Source: Bifidobacterium colobi
GTDB taxonomy: Bacteria; Actinomycetota; Actinomycetes; Actinomycetales; Bifidobacteriaceae
NCBI RefSeq assembly: GCF_018555455.1
Contig: NZ_JAFEJU010000005.1
Span: forward strand, 1-64,000
Length of the DNA stretch: 64,000 nt
Reading direction: 5' to 3'
In this document: positions 9,653-17,259 of the stretch, piece after piece
How the letters are laid out: every line of letters starts with the position of its first letter
How positions within the stretch are numbered: position 1 is the stretch's first letter
Translations under genes and position numbers: made by a program
Notes under the pieces: model-generated
The model's input: the letters and a program-made list of their open reading frames with translations, nothing else
Databases searched by the model: none
What the model was told of the DNA's origin: nothing

Positions 9653-9950
9653 TCAGCAACCGGTATTCAACGAAGTCATCCACGCTCCGATTCGATTGCG
9701 CATCTGCGGCCTGCTCGACACGTATGGCACCATGCGATTCGATGTGCTGCGCGATACGCTCGAGATTAGCGACGCTACGTGCTCCAAACACCTCAAGACG
9801 TTGGCCGAGCATGATTACATTCAGCTTGATAAGAAAGCCGGCGAAGGCGGTAAAGCCTACAAAGTCACCTGGGTGAAACTCACCCGCGAAGGCAAGCAGG
9901 CGTTCCAATCCCACGTAGCCGCTCTGCGCCAAATCGTCGCTGGGCAGTAG
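9639..9950 (+). CDS. Winged-helix transcriptional regulator (ArsR/MarR-like)
   Basis: A 103-residue one-domain DNA-binding protein. The wHTH core runs from about residue 15 to 90, with the recognition helix in ISDATCSKHLKTLAEHDYI and the wing in KKAGEGGKAYKVTWVKLT. It has no metal-binding cysteines of the ArsR type, so it belongs to the MarR/HTH_34-like group. It starts inside the 3' end of the membrane-protein gene after GGAGGTG. It probably represses its own operon through the double TTTCC-N5-GGAAA operator and so would control the ABC genes downstream. Confidence 0.82.
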   Translation: MTSDNQQPVFNEVIHAPIRLRICGLLDTYGTMRFDVLRDTLEISDATCSKHLKTLAEHDYIQLDKKAGEGGKAYKVTWVKLTREGKQAFQSHVAALRQIVAGQ

Positions 9951-9973
9951 CAGTTCCTGACCTTCCTGAGCCA

Positions 9974-10038
9974 GCGCAAGCCATACCCAAAAATCACTAT
10001 CATGCGCATGGCTTGGCGCAAGCCTACCCAAAAACACC
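9974..10038. repeat. Short direct and inverted repeats between regulator and ABC genes
   Basis: GCGCAAGCCATACCCAAAAA (9974) recurs almost exactly at 10016 (GCGCAAGCCTACCCAAAAAC), and GCGCAAGCCAT also pairs with ATGGCTTGGCGC at 10008-10019. The gap 9951-10073 contains no gene. The hairpin could reduce read-through from the regulator into the ABC genes. Confidence 0.5.
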
Positions 10039-10073
10039 ACGCGCCACCCCACCACGCTTAATCCGAGGCACCT

Positions 10074-11378
10074 ATGCGAGCCATCTTCTACAAGGATTTC
10101 CAACAGCTTCGCCATAACACCGCGATGCTGTCCATCACCATCATCGCCATTGCCATGTCAATGCTCTGCATCGCCGTGATTCCCGTAATCGGCATACGCA
10201 ACGATGCGGCGAACGCCCTGTACCAGTTCGCCATCATCACATTGGGCATATGCTTGGCACCTACGCTTTCCATCGATGCCATCCGCAGCGACCTCGCCAA
10301 TGGCACCATTCTCACGGTACGAGCTTGCGGCCGTCCGCTGCGCCAATATGTCATCGTGCAACTAGTGTGGGCACTCATCCCAATCACCATTGCGAGCGCA
10401 ATACTCACCGCATTCACCTATGCCGTTGCTCCGACGCTGCGCTCGGCAATTCTTACTCCGCAAGGTATCGCAACAGCATGCGCGCCCACGCTCATCGCAT
10501 TCGCGCTCTATATCTGGTCCATTTGCATCAAAGGAAAGGCTTTACTCATGACCAGCTCCACCCTCGCACCTAACAACGACACTATCGGCACCGATCAAGT
10601 GCCGGCCATCCGTATCACGGATATGACGTTCGGCTATAAACGCAGCAAACCAGTGCTGGAGCATATCAATCTCGACGTGCCGGTCGGCCAATCGCTGGGC
10701 ATTCTGGGATACAACGGCGTGGGCAAAACCACCCTGTTCGGCATTATTACTGGCTTGCTGCGCCCGCAGCACGGTTCCGCGGCAATCAACAGCAATGTAT
10801 TCCATTCGATGCGCGAAGTGTTTCAACTGAGCGATTCCGGTAACCTCTCCCCTACGATGACCATTCGCGAAAATCTCAAGTTCCGTTCGATGCTTTACGC
10901 CACGCACGAGAACCCGCATCCCATCGATATGCAGCATCTCAACGAACTGCCGATGGTGCAGGCGTTCGAGTTGGGCGAGCACCTCGACAAGAAGGTCAAA
11001 GATCTCTCCAGCGGCCTGAGGAAACGCGCAGGCATTGTGTCGGGCATGCTGTTCGACCCAAAGCTGATTCTGCTGGATGAGCCGACCAATGCGGTGGATC
11101 CGATCACCCGGCAGTTGCTGGTCGATTTGATGAAACAACTTAAGGCGAACGGCCGCACGATATTGATCATCACGCATGATTTGGAATACTGCTGGGAGGT
11201 CACCGACCGCGTCATCATCCTCGATAACAAGCACCTCGTCAAAGATTGCGATATCAGCGATTTCCCAAACATCGACACATTCAAACAGGCCGCCACACTT
11301 GGCCGCGAACGTAGCAATGTGAACTTTGGCATCACCCTCTCTCAGCCCCCTTGCCAGGGGAGCTGGCGGCGGAGCTGA
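10074..11378 (+). CDS. ABC exporter: truncated permease domain fused to ATPase
   Basis: One open frame of 434 residues. Residues 1-158 look like the first part of a small ABC-2-type permease (MRAIFYKDFQQLRHN start and four membrane segments), parallel to the stand-alone permease at 11451-12140, but its last two helices are missing. From about residue 159 a complete ATPase follows: Walker A GYNGVGKTT (about 212), signature LSSGLRKR (about 308), Walker B LILLDEP (about 330) and switch HD (ITHD). An internal ATG at 10549 preceded by AAAGGAAAGG could also start the ATPase alone. The final residues (SQPPCQGSWRRS) are encoded by a copy of the dispersed palindromic repeat. Together with the next gene it should form an exporter of unknown substrate. 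Confidence 0.75.
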   Translation: MRAIFYKDFQQLRHNTAMLSITIIAIAMSMLCIAVIPVIGIRNDAANALYQFAIITLGICLAPTLSIDAIRSDLANGTILTVRACGRPLRQYVIVQLVWALIPITIASAILTAFTYAVAPTLRSAILTPQGIATACAPTLIAFALYIWSICIKGKALLMTSSTLAPNNDTIGTDQVPAIRITDMTFGYKRSKPVLEHINLDVPVGQSLGILGYNGVGKTTLFGIITGLLRPQHGSAAINSNVFHSMREVFQLSDSGNLSPTMTIRENLKFRSMLYATHENPHPIDMQHLNELPMVQAFELGEHLDKKVKDLSSGLRKRAGIVSGMLFDPKLILLDEPTNAVDPITRQLLVDLMKQLKANGRTILIITHDLEYCWEVTDRVIILDNKHLVKDCDISDFPNIDTFKQAATLGRERSNVNFGITLSQPPCQGSWRRS

Positions 11379-11392
11379 CTGAGGGGTAGTTC
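11346..11392 (+). repeat. Dispersed palindromic repeat, copy A
   Basis: Carries CAGGGGAGCTGGCGGCGGAG followed by CTGACTGAGGGGTAGTTC. It covers the last codons and stop of the permease-ATPase gene. Closely related copies are at 14516-14568, 32841-32885 (opposite strand) and 61698-61770. Confidence 0.75.
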
Positions 11393-11450
11393 AGGAATAA
11401 ACAAACCACTGTAAGCAACGTGGCACAAGCTTCAGAAAAGGATAGCTCCT

Positions 11451-12140
11451 ATGAAAGCAATGCTTTGGAAAGATTGGATTCTTCTACGCAGGAACCCGTT
11501 ATATTTGGCATTCGGCATCGGTCTTTGGCTGTTCATTCCGGTGATGCTCGCTATGCTCTCCGTGAGCGCTCCCGCGGACCCCACCACTATAGATGGATTA
11601 TCCATGGTGCAGACGTTCGCACCATGGTATGGGTTCTTGGGCAGCGAATTGGCATTATGCACGCTGATGGCCAATCCCAATACGATGGATATGTCGGCTT
11701 CGGTGGAAGTTGACGGCACTCTGGAGTCTTGGCGTGCCTCCGGCCGTTCGATGCTGCAGTATTGCATAGCCAAAAGTCTGTTGCCCATGCTCATAGCCGA
11801 AATCATGTCGCTGACCATTCTTGGCTATCTGGCTTGGGGAGGATTGGTCCATTGGAGCAGCACCGCGATTCCTGAAATGGTGTGCATTGTACTTACGCCA
11901 GCGGTGATTGCTTTCGCCGGTGAGCAGATTCTGCTTGCCTCGCATGCGGCCTCGGTTGGCTCATTCTCGGTAATCTCACTGGTTTCCTCCGCGCCAATGC
12001 TGGTATTCATGATTGTGATGCTGATGATGTCCACGGTTTGGGCACTGATCGTATTGGTTGCATTCGGTATCCTTGCCGTTTCACTCACCATTGTTTCCAC
12101 GCATCGCCGTTACCCTACGACATTGCGGCCCATTCTGTAA
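11451..12140 (+). CDS. ABC-2-type permease
   Basis: A 229-residue integral membrane protein with about six hydrophobic segments. It starts MKAMLWKDWILLRRNP, the usual cytoplasmic lead of small ABC-2 permeases that pair with a GntR- or wHTH-linked ATPase. The ATG at 11451 has AAAGGATA before it. It lies 72 bases after the permease-ATPase fusion and should complete that transporter. The order regulator, ATPase, permease suggests an exporter whose substrate, perhaps an antimicrobial peptide, releases the regulator; this is inference. Confidence 0.75.
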   Translation: MKAMLWKDWILLRRNPLYLAFGIGLWLFIPVMLAMLSVSAPADPTTIDGLSMVQTFAPWYGFLGSELALCTLMANPNTMDMSASVEVDGTLESWRASGRSMLQYCIAKSLLPMLIAEIMSLTILGYLAWGGLVHWSSTAIPEMVCIVLTPAVIAFAGEQILLASHAASVGSFSVISLVSSAPMLVFMIVMLMMSTVWALIVLVAFGILAVSLTIVSTHRRYPTTLRPIL

Positions 12141-12183
12141 TCACACTCCTGTGACCAGCCGCATTCCGGCCTAGACTAGACGA

Positions 12184-12216
12184 GGGGTTCTGGATGGTAC
12201 CTGCATCCGGAACCCC
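12184..12216. terminator. Hairpin between the ABC operon and the orphan regulator
   Basis: GGGGTTCTGGATG (12184-12196) pairs with CATCCGGAACCCC (12204-12216), 13 bp with one G-T pair. There is no T-tract, so it may be a factor-assisted terminator or an operator for the gene starting at 12259. Confidence 0.5.
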
Positions 12217-12258
12217 TGCCATACCTCGGCCTACACTGGGCGACATAGGAGGTGCCTT

Positions 12259-13185
12259 ATGAAGTTACTGGTCGCCGCATCGAATGAGCCGCTCGCCCGC
12301 GCCATTCGCGGCACGTTGCTGGGCGCGCAGCATGAGGTTGACCAGACCGGCACCCGGGAAGCGACATTGCATGCGATTATCGCGGCACAGCAAGGGCAGG
12401 TTGTAGCCAAGGATGAAGTCGATGCCAAAGCATCGGGCGGCAATCAAACTCAGACTGCGCAAACGGGCGCTCCGGTACAAACCACTGCCTCAACGCAGTC
12501 CCAAACCGCAAATGATGTCGATGCAGCACCCATAATCCCTTATGATGCGATTGTGCTCGACGAGGATCTGGTCGAACCGCCGCACAATGATTTCGTTGCG
12601 AAGTTGCGTACAACCGGCCCCTCATTGAAGATTCTGCTGCTCGCCACCACTCCGTTGAGCCGCGCGACCGGCGAGGGTAATCGTTGGCGAGCACTGCCGC
12701 ATGAATACGCGCCAATCGAACCGAATCAATCAGCTGAACCGACTGCATCATCTGAATCCAATGAGACCGGGGAATCCAGCGATTCAAAGAAATCCGGTAC
12801 ACCAGTAAACGCCAACCAACCGGATGCCATACTGCGCAAACCGTTCTCCGATACTGAGCTGCTGTCATATATCAGCGCGCTCGCCGCCGACTCTCCTGCG
12901 ATGATTATTCGCGGCAATCTCACGTTGGACACCACCCATCGCCGGGCCTACTACGCGTCCACGCATAGTCCGATCACACTCTCCCGCTTGGAATACAGCC
13001 TGCTGGAGGCATTGGTCAAAGCCGATGGCAAGTTCGTGAACACCAAGGAACTTGTGGGCCTTGTGGGCGGGCCGTATTTTGAACAGCAGGGCTTGCTGCG
13101 CAACGCTTTGTATACGCTGGATAAGAAGCTCACGCGCGCGGGTCTCATCATGACCCAGCGCGGTTCCAACTACCGCATTCGGTAA
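12259..13185 (+). CDS. Orphan response-regulator-like winged-helix protein with expanded N-terminal domain
   Basis: 308 residues. The C-terminal 95 (GNLTLDTTHRRAYY to SNYRIR) form an OmpR/PhoB-type winged helix (PITLSRLEYSLLEALVKADG is the recognition region). The N-terminal part resembles a receiver (MKLLVAASNEPLARAIRGTL, DAIVLDEDL, KILLLATTPLS, DAILRKPFSD), but Gln/Thr/Ser-rich stretches are inserted at about residues 55-85 and 155-190. The Asp in VLDEDL could be the phosphoacceptor and KPF supplies the usual Lys-Pro. No sensor kinase is adjacent. ATAGGAGGTG precedes the ATG. Its target genes cannot be told. Confidence 0.78.
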   Translation: MKLLVAASNEPLARAIRGTLLGAQHEVDQTGTREATLHAIIAAQQGQVVAKDEVDAKASGGNQTQTAQTGAPVQTTASTQSQTANDVDAAPIIPYDAIVLDEDLVEPPHNDFVAKLRTTGPSLKILLLATTPLSRATGEGNRWRALPHEYAPIEPNQSAEPTASSESNETGESSDSKKSGTPVNANQPDAILRKPFSDTELLSYISALAADSPAMIIRGNLTLDTTHRRAYYASTHSPITLSRLEYSLLEALVKADGKFVNTKELVGLVGGPYFEQQGLLRNALYTLDKKLTRAGLIMTQRGSNYRIR

Positions 13186-13212
13186 TGTTTTCAAATCAGC
13201 TATCCGCGCCAA

Positions 13213-13270
13213 AAATAGTGTGCTTACGAACAAGTTGTTTATGATTAACTTGTTCGTAAGCACGCTATTT
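13213..13270. terminator. Long 24-bp hairpin between convergent genes
   Basis: AAATAGTGTGCTTACGAACA begins the left arm (13213-13236); the right arm is 13247-13270 with a single mismatch and a 10-base loop. It lies between the orphan regulator and the convergent dehydrogenase gene and most simply ends both transcripts. The stem is much longer than usual. Confidence 0.7.
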
Positions 13271-13293
13271 CACGATAGAAGCAGACTACTGCC

Positions 13294-14421
13294 TCACAGC
13301 TCGGGCACGACCTCGATCTTGAGGCCTTGCATGCTGAGCGCGTATTCCATGGCTTCGTTGATCTGGTCAAGCGGGAACACGTTGGTCACCAAGTCCATGA
13401 CGGGCAGGCCGCGATCCTTGGCTTCCTTGAGGAACTCCTGTGCTTCCAGCCAGTCGCCGGCCTGATAGGTCCAGGAGCCGGTGAGCTTGATTTCCTTCTG
13501 GCACACGTCCAGATGCGGGTTGTAGGTGGCGTCGCCGGTGTTGGTGAAGAAGCCGACCTCGCAGTAGGAGCCGCCACGGCGAATGTACTTGAACAGGGCT
13601 GCGGCCGCTGCGGGCGAACCGGTGCATTGGAAGCCCATTTCCGCGCCGAGACCTTCGGTGACTTCGCGCACGGCGTCGGCCGCGGCGTCCACGGAATCGT
13701 AGTCGGAGAAGTTCACGGTGGCGGTGGCGCCGAGCTTCTTGGCCATCTGAAGTCGGGCTTCCTTGGCGTCCACGGCTACGATGTTGCGGATGCCGTAGGT
13801 CTTGAGCAGGGCGACCAGCAGCAGGCCGATTGGGCCGCAGCCTTGGACCAGCACATGGGAGCCGTGTTTGAAATCGTAGATCTTCTTGGACTCCTCCACG
13901 GCGTGCACGATCACGGCGGCCGGTTCAATCAGAATGCGCAGGTCACGGTCGGGCATGTCGTTCACATTGAAGATTGCCGCACCTGGATTGCACTTCATGT
14001 AGTCGGAGTACCAGCCGTTGAAGAAGTGGTCCTCGCCGGGCATGAGTCCATGGATCTCGCCGTTTTCACACAGGTGGATCATGTCGGCGCGGCGCTTGCA
14101 GATGGAGCAGTGGCCGCATGGGCGCAGACCGGTGACGATCTTGTCGCCCACCTTGAGCGGTTTGCCGGAGTAATCCGTGGTGACGTTCTTGCCAAGCTTC
14201 ACGACTTCGCCGGTGGCTTCGTGGCCGAGCACGATGGGAGCGAATCCGAACGGGTCGGCACGGTATTCGGACTGGTCGGTGCCGCAGATGCCGCAGCCTT
14301 CAACGCGGACGAGCACTTCGTCATCGTTGATTTGCGGCAGTGGGAGCGTGCGCACGTCGATGTGCTTGGGCTCCGTCAATACAGCAACACGGCCTTCTGC
14401 GGGGATGGTTGGTTCGGACAT
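13294..14421 (-). CDS. Zinc-dependent alcohol/polyol dehydrogenase (MDR family)
   Basis: NAD(P)-dependent medium-chain dehydrogenase of 375 residues. The catalytic zinc site has GCGICGTDQSEY and GHEATGEV, and four cysteines from CGHCSIC to the following Cys form the structural zinc lobe. The Rossmann nucleotide site is VQGCGPIGLLL. The family oxidises polyols such as sorbitol or threitol, or threonine; the exact substrate is not visible. The ATG at 14421 is eight bases after AAAGGAG; another ATG at 14427 is too close to it. No transporter is adjacent, so it may be monocistronic. Confidence 0.85.
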   Translation of the reverse strand: MSEPTIPAEGRVAVLTEPKHIDVRTLPLPQINDDEVLVRVEGCGICGTDQSEYRADPFGFAPIVLGHEATGEVVKLGKNVTTDYSGKPLKVGDKIVTGLRPCGHCSICKRRADMIHLCENGEIHGLMPGEDHFFNGWYSDYMKCNPGAAIFNVNDMPDRDLRILIEPAAVIVHAVEESKKIYDFKHGSHVLVQGCGPIGLLLVALLKTYGIRNIVAVDAKEARLQMAKKLGATATVNFSDYDSVDAAADAVREVTEGLGAEMGFQCTGSPAAAAALFKYIRRGGSYCEVGFFTNTGDATYNPHLDVCQKEIKLTGSWTYQAGDWLEAQEFLKEAKDRGLPVMDLVTNVFPLDQINEAMEYALSMQGLKIEVVPEL

Positions 14422-14515
14422 TGTCATAACTCCTTTGTGATGAGGGAATGCCTTCACTTGGTTACATTAGTCCGATTACCCCGCAGAACACCGCATCAAC
14501 ACTTTGTCTTCTTCT

Positions 14516-14568
14516 GGCTCCCTTTGTCAGGGGAGCTGTCGGCAAAGCCGACTGAGGGGTAGTTCTAC
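14516..14568 (+). repeat. Dispersed palindromic repeat, copy B
   Basis: GGCTCCCTTTGTCAGGGGAG, then CTGTCGGCAAAGCCGACTGA and GGGGTAGTTC. It contains two nested hairpins (CTCCC/GGGGAG and GTCGGCAAAGCCGAC). It fills most of the gap between the dehydrogenase start and the acetyltransferase stop and is the clearest intact copy in the window. Confidence 0.8.
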
Positions 14569-14584
14569 AACTACGTAAATGTCA

Positions 14585-15199
14585 TTACATCCCCTCCGGA
14601 ATGCACTTATCGCGCCAGTAGTACTCCTGATCCTGTTCGTTGATTTCACGCATCACGCGGCATGGGGTGCCGACCGCCACCGAGTTGGCGGGAATGTCTT
14701 TGGTGACCAGACTGCACGCGCCGATAACCGAATTGTCTCCGATGGTGACGCCCGGCAGCACGGTGACGTTCGCTCCGATCCACACGTTGCGACCGATATG
14801 GATTGGCTCCGAGAACTGTGCGAGTCGCTCGCGCAGGTCAGGGCGAATCGGGTGGCCGGTGGTCACGAGCGTCACGTTCGGACCGATCATCGTATGGTCG
14901 CCGATGAAGATTTCACCATCGTCCACAAGCGTCAGATTGAAGTTCGCGTACACGAAGCTGCCCAAATGGGTCGAGCAGCCCCAATTGGCTCGCAGGGGCG
15001 GCTCCACCCAAGTGTTCTCCCCCATTTCGGCGAAATACTCGTGCAGCAGCTTGTCGCGTTCGGCGGAGGCGGCCGGCAACTCGTTGGTCTTGTTGAGTAT
15101 GTCTCGCTGCGCCTGCTGCGCGGCGTCCATCAGCTCGCCATCCCACACATACACCTCGCCCGAATGCAACACATCCAAGACTTCCTGCGGCACGTTCAT
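14585..15199 (-). CDS. Sugar O-acetyltransferase (maltose/galactoside acetyltransferase family)
   Basis: Left-handed beta-helix acetyltransferase of 204 residues that moves acetyl from acetyl-CoA to a sugar hydroxyl. It has the N-terminal Maa-type helical segment (YFAEMGENTWVEPPLRANWG), hexapeptide repeats (GDHTMIGPNVTLVTTGHP, IGRNVWIGANVTVLPGVTIG) with the catalytic His in TTGHP, and the C-terminal AVGTPCRVMREI. The length is normal for Maa/LacA. GGAGGG precedes the ATG at 15199. It lies downstream of a long gap with SOS-like boxes on the other strand and shares no operon. Confidence 0.9.
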   Translation of the reverse strand: MNVPQEVLDVLHSGEVYVWDGELMDAAQQAQRDILNKTNELPAASAERDKLLHEYFAEMGENTWVEPPLRANWGCSTHLGSFVYANFNLTLVDDGEIFIGDHTMIGPNVTLVTTGHPIRPDLRERLAQFSEPIHIGRNVWIGANVTVLPGVTIGDNSVIGACSLVTKDIPANSVAVGTPCRVMREINEQDQEYYWRDKCIPEGM

Positions 15200-15321
15200 A
15201 CTGATTGCCCTCCTGCTTCATTGCGATTATCAAGTTCTCCGAATCTCCTATGGCCCGGATTCCTCTTCATAATAGCCGAGTGGCACACGCAACATCTTCA
15301 GACTGTGCCATCGGACTCATT

Positions 15322-15367
15322 CGAACAAATGTCCACATAGGTATAGAACATATGTTCTATACCTATG
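15322..15367. promoter_or_regulatory. Two LexA/SOS-like boxes, one in a perfect 32-bp palindrome
   Basis: A 32-bp perfect palindrome at 15336-15367 is centred on TAGAACATATGTTCTA, which matches the actinobacterial LexA pattern GAAC-N4-GTTC. A second imperfect box, CGAACAAATGTCC, is at 15322-15334. Both lie immediately before the zinc-ribbon gene at 15404, which is therefore a candidate DNA-damage-induced gene. Confidence 0.65.
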
Positions 15368-15403
15368 GAAATGACAGGCTGTACGGAAGTTGAGGTGGAC
15401 GGC

Positions 15404-15784
15404 ATGGCTTGGAGATTCATCACGCACGCATGCGGACATCAAGAACGCATCAATGTGGACGGCCCATACGTAATCGTGGAACAGCGTGTGCGCAAGGCGG
15501 AGCAATCACTATGCGCGGCATGCATCGGCAACGTTAGCCGACAGGACAACAGGATGGATGGTTTCTGCGCATTATGGGGCAGCAAAACGCAATGCGATCG
15601 CGCCGAGCCAATTCGCCGGCGAGTGCTCAACCAAGTGGATATTCTCGCAGCCCACGCCCGCATCGAGGACCGCGACGCCTTTGCCGAACTGCGCAAACAG
15701 GTGCTCCGCCGCGACGACGCAGCCTGGTGGATCGAACATAGGAACGATGCCGTCAACATCCTCGCACAGGATATAGAGCTGTAG
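15404..15784 (+). CDS. Hypothetical zinc-ribbon protein behind SOS-like boxes
   Basis: 126 residues with no recognised family. The N-terminal third has ITHACGHQERI and a later CAACIGN, a CGH/CxxC arrangement seen in small zinc-ribbon proteins of plasmids and integrated elements. The rest is helical and charged (RVLNQVDILAAHARIEDRDAFAELR). I chose ATG 15404 because GAGGTGG is five bases before it; in-frame ATG codons at 15365 and 15371 lie in or next to the palindromic operator. The stop at 15782 is in the same frame as the holin-like remnant that follows. Confidence 0.6.
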   Translation: MAWRFITHACGHQERINVDGPYVIVEQRVRKAEQSLCAACIGNVSRQDNRMDGFCALWGSKTQCDRAEPIRRRVLNQVDILAAHARIEDRDAFAELRKQVLRRDDAAWWIEHRNDAVNILAQDIEL

Positions 15785-16000
15785 AGTTATGAGAAGCATA
15801 TCCCCGCCGACTACGTGGGCCTTACGTCCCTCGGCGTGAGCATCCTGCTCGGCGTGCTCGCCATCGCCGCCACCAACGGCTTCCACGGCTACGGCTGGGG
15901 CATCATCCTCACCGGCGTTATCGGCGTCGCACAAGCCGTCTACACCTTGATGAACCAAGCGTTCGGCGGCAAGCTCAGCAAAGACAGTGAAGCTCAATAA
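15785..16000 (+). pseudogene. Holin-like membrane protein fragment
   Basis: The frame directly after the TAG of the preceding gene reads SYEKHIPADYVGLTSLGVSI and continues for 71 residues with two hydrophobic segments (LGVSILLGVLAIAATNGF and WGIILTGVIGVAQAVYTLM), ending KLSKDSEAQ. It resembles the C-terminal part of a phage holin, lacks any start with a ribosome site (only GTG 15815), and lacks an N-terminus. It is probably a remnant joined to the zinc-ribbon gene by deletion. Confidence 0.5.
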
Positions 16001-16012
16001 AAAACAAAGAGC

Positions 16013-16047
16013 TAAGCCCGTCTCGTGTTGTGCGCGAGACGGGCTTA
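16013..16047 (+). terminator. Hairpin terminator after the phage-like remnant
   Basis: TAAGCCCGTCTCG (16013-16025) pairs perfectly with CGAGACGGGCTTA (16035-16047). The following bases are only weakly T-rich. Confidence 0.6.
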
Positions 16048-16192
16048 ACTTGTGCGAGAGCCCCCGAAAGGCTATTCATTCAGTACCCATTCCAAATCCC
16101 CTTGTTCACCGGTTCGTCGGGTTGTGGCTTTCTTCGGCGGGTTGGCGGAATTGGACCGATGCCGGTGTTTTTCGGAAAATGGGCCGGTGTTG

Positions 16193-17212
16193 TTAGTTCC
16201 ATCCTCCGACGAGTTCGAGGCAGCAGTGGCCCGTTACCGAGTGTCCTCGGTAGGTGCCGATCACTTGGCTTGCGCCTTCGTATTTGCGCCCTGAGGGGTT
16301 CGGCGAAGCGATTTCCTGTTCATCCATGATGGATGTGACGGTGAGTTTCGCTTCCCATTCAGGGATGGAGATGGTCCATCCGGTTGGGTATTTCATGCCG
16401 GTCACAGGACTTTCCCACACGTTGAAGGAGTCGCCGACCATCGGATCCACGCCGGCGGAAGATTGGGTGCCGTCCTCATGCAGGACGCTGGCCCAGCAAT
16501 GTTCGCTGCCCGTGGCCAGTTCGGTTACACCCCATAGGCTGATCACGTCGGGATCGTTATCGAAGCAGAGGTTCATCCACAGCCATTTGCAGTTGTAGCC
16601 GTCCTTGAGGCTTCTGCCTTTGGGCATGCCGGCGAACTGACGGTCCATCCATACCATTCCCTCCACCTCGTGGCGCTGGCCGTCGAGAGTGATGACGCCT
16701 TTGGCAGCCATGTGCGGGAACGAGTATTAGTAGTTGGCCACTCCGGCGATCTGGAAGTAGCCGGTACCGAGACTGTAGAGTGGATATCCGGTGCCGTGCA
16801 GGTCAAGGTAGATGGATCCGTCCGGCATGGCCGATGCGATACGCATGTTGTCGAGGTCGCCTTCGATGACGTCCTTGTCGGTGTGGATGTGCAGTCCCTG
16901 GCCTGCGACCTGTCCTCGCCTGACCTTGTAAAAGCGGTCTTCGTGACGGTAGATGCGTCCGGTCTCATCGGTGATGGACAGCACGCTGTTGATCATGCGC
17001 ACCGGCAGGTATTTGGAGAACTGCAGGACGCTGACATGGTACATGAAGTCAAGGGTGTGGCCGCCCGTCTCGAAATGACCGACCCAGAACCATGAATTGC
17101 CGACTTTGTCGGTGCGCATGAATGTGTCTTGGATGGGATCCACCAGCGGTTCGGTGCCGTGGTGGAAAGTGCGGATGTTGTGGGTCAGCGAGTTGTTCGT
17201 GGTGTTCATCAT
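16193..17212 (-). pseudogene. CrtC/AttH-like lipocalin-fold hydrolase, split by an in-frame stop
   Basis: Two adjacent frames are parts of one protein. The N-terminal part (17212 to 16727, 161 residues) has WFWVGHFETGGHTLDFMYH; the C-terminal part (to 16193) has EVEGMVWMDRQFAG and WMNLCFDN, both typical of the CrtC/AttH-like fold. They share the same frame and are separated only by TAA at 16727-16729 and five further codons (YSFPH), so one base change would restore a protein of about 339 residues. Translation could restart at the ATG at 16711, but no good ribosome site is there. The family includes carotenoid hydratase-like enzymes of varied function. The gene lies downstream of the DHA2 transporter on the same strand, 48 bases away, and was probably co-transcribed. 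Confidence 0.75.
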
Positions 17213-17259
17213 GTCTCGTTTCGTTTTGGTTCCGTTCTGTTGATGCGTTGTCGGTTCGG

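Noticed and set aside
16030..16329. Plus-strand gene after the holin-like remnant
   Set aside because: No ribosome site, no family resemblance, and it overlaps the 3' half of the split hydrolase on the other strand.
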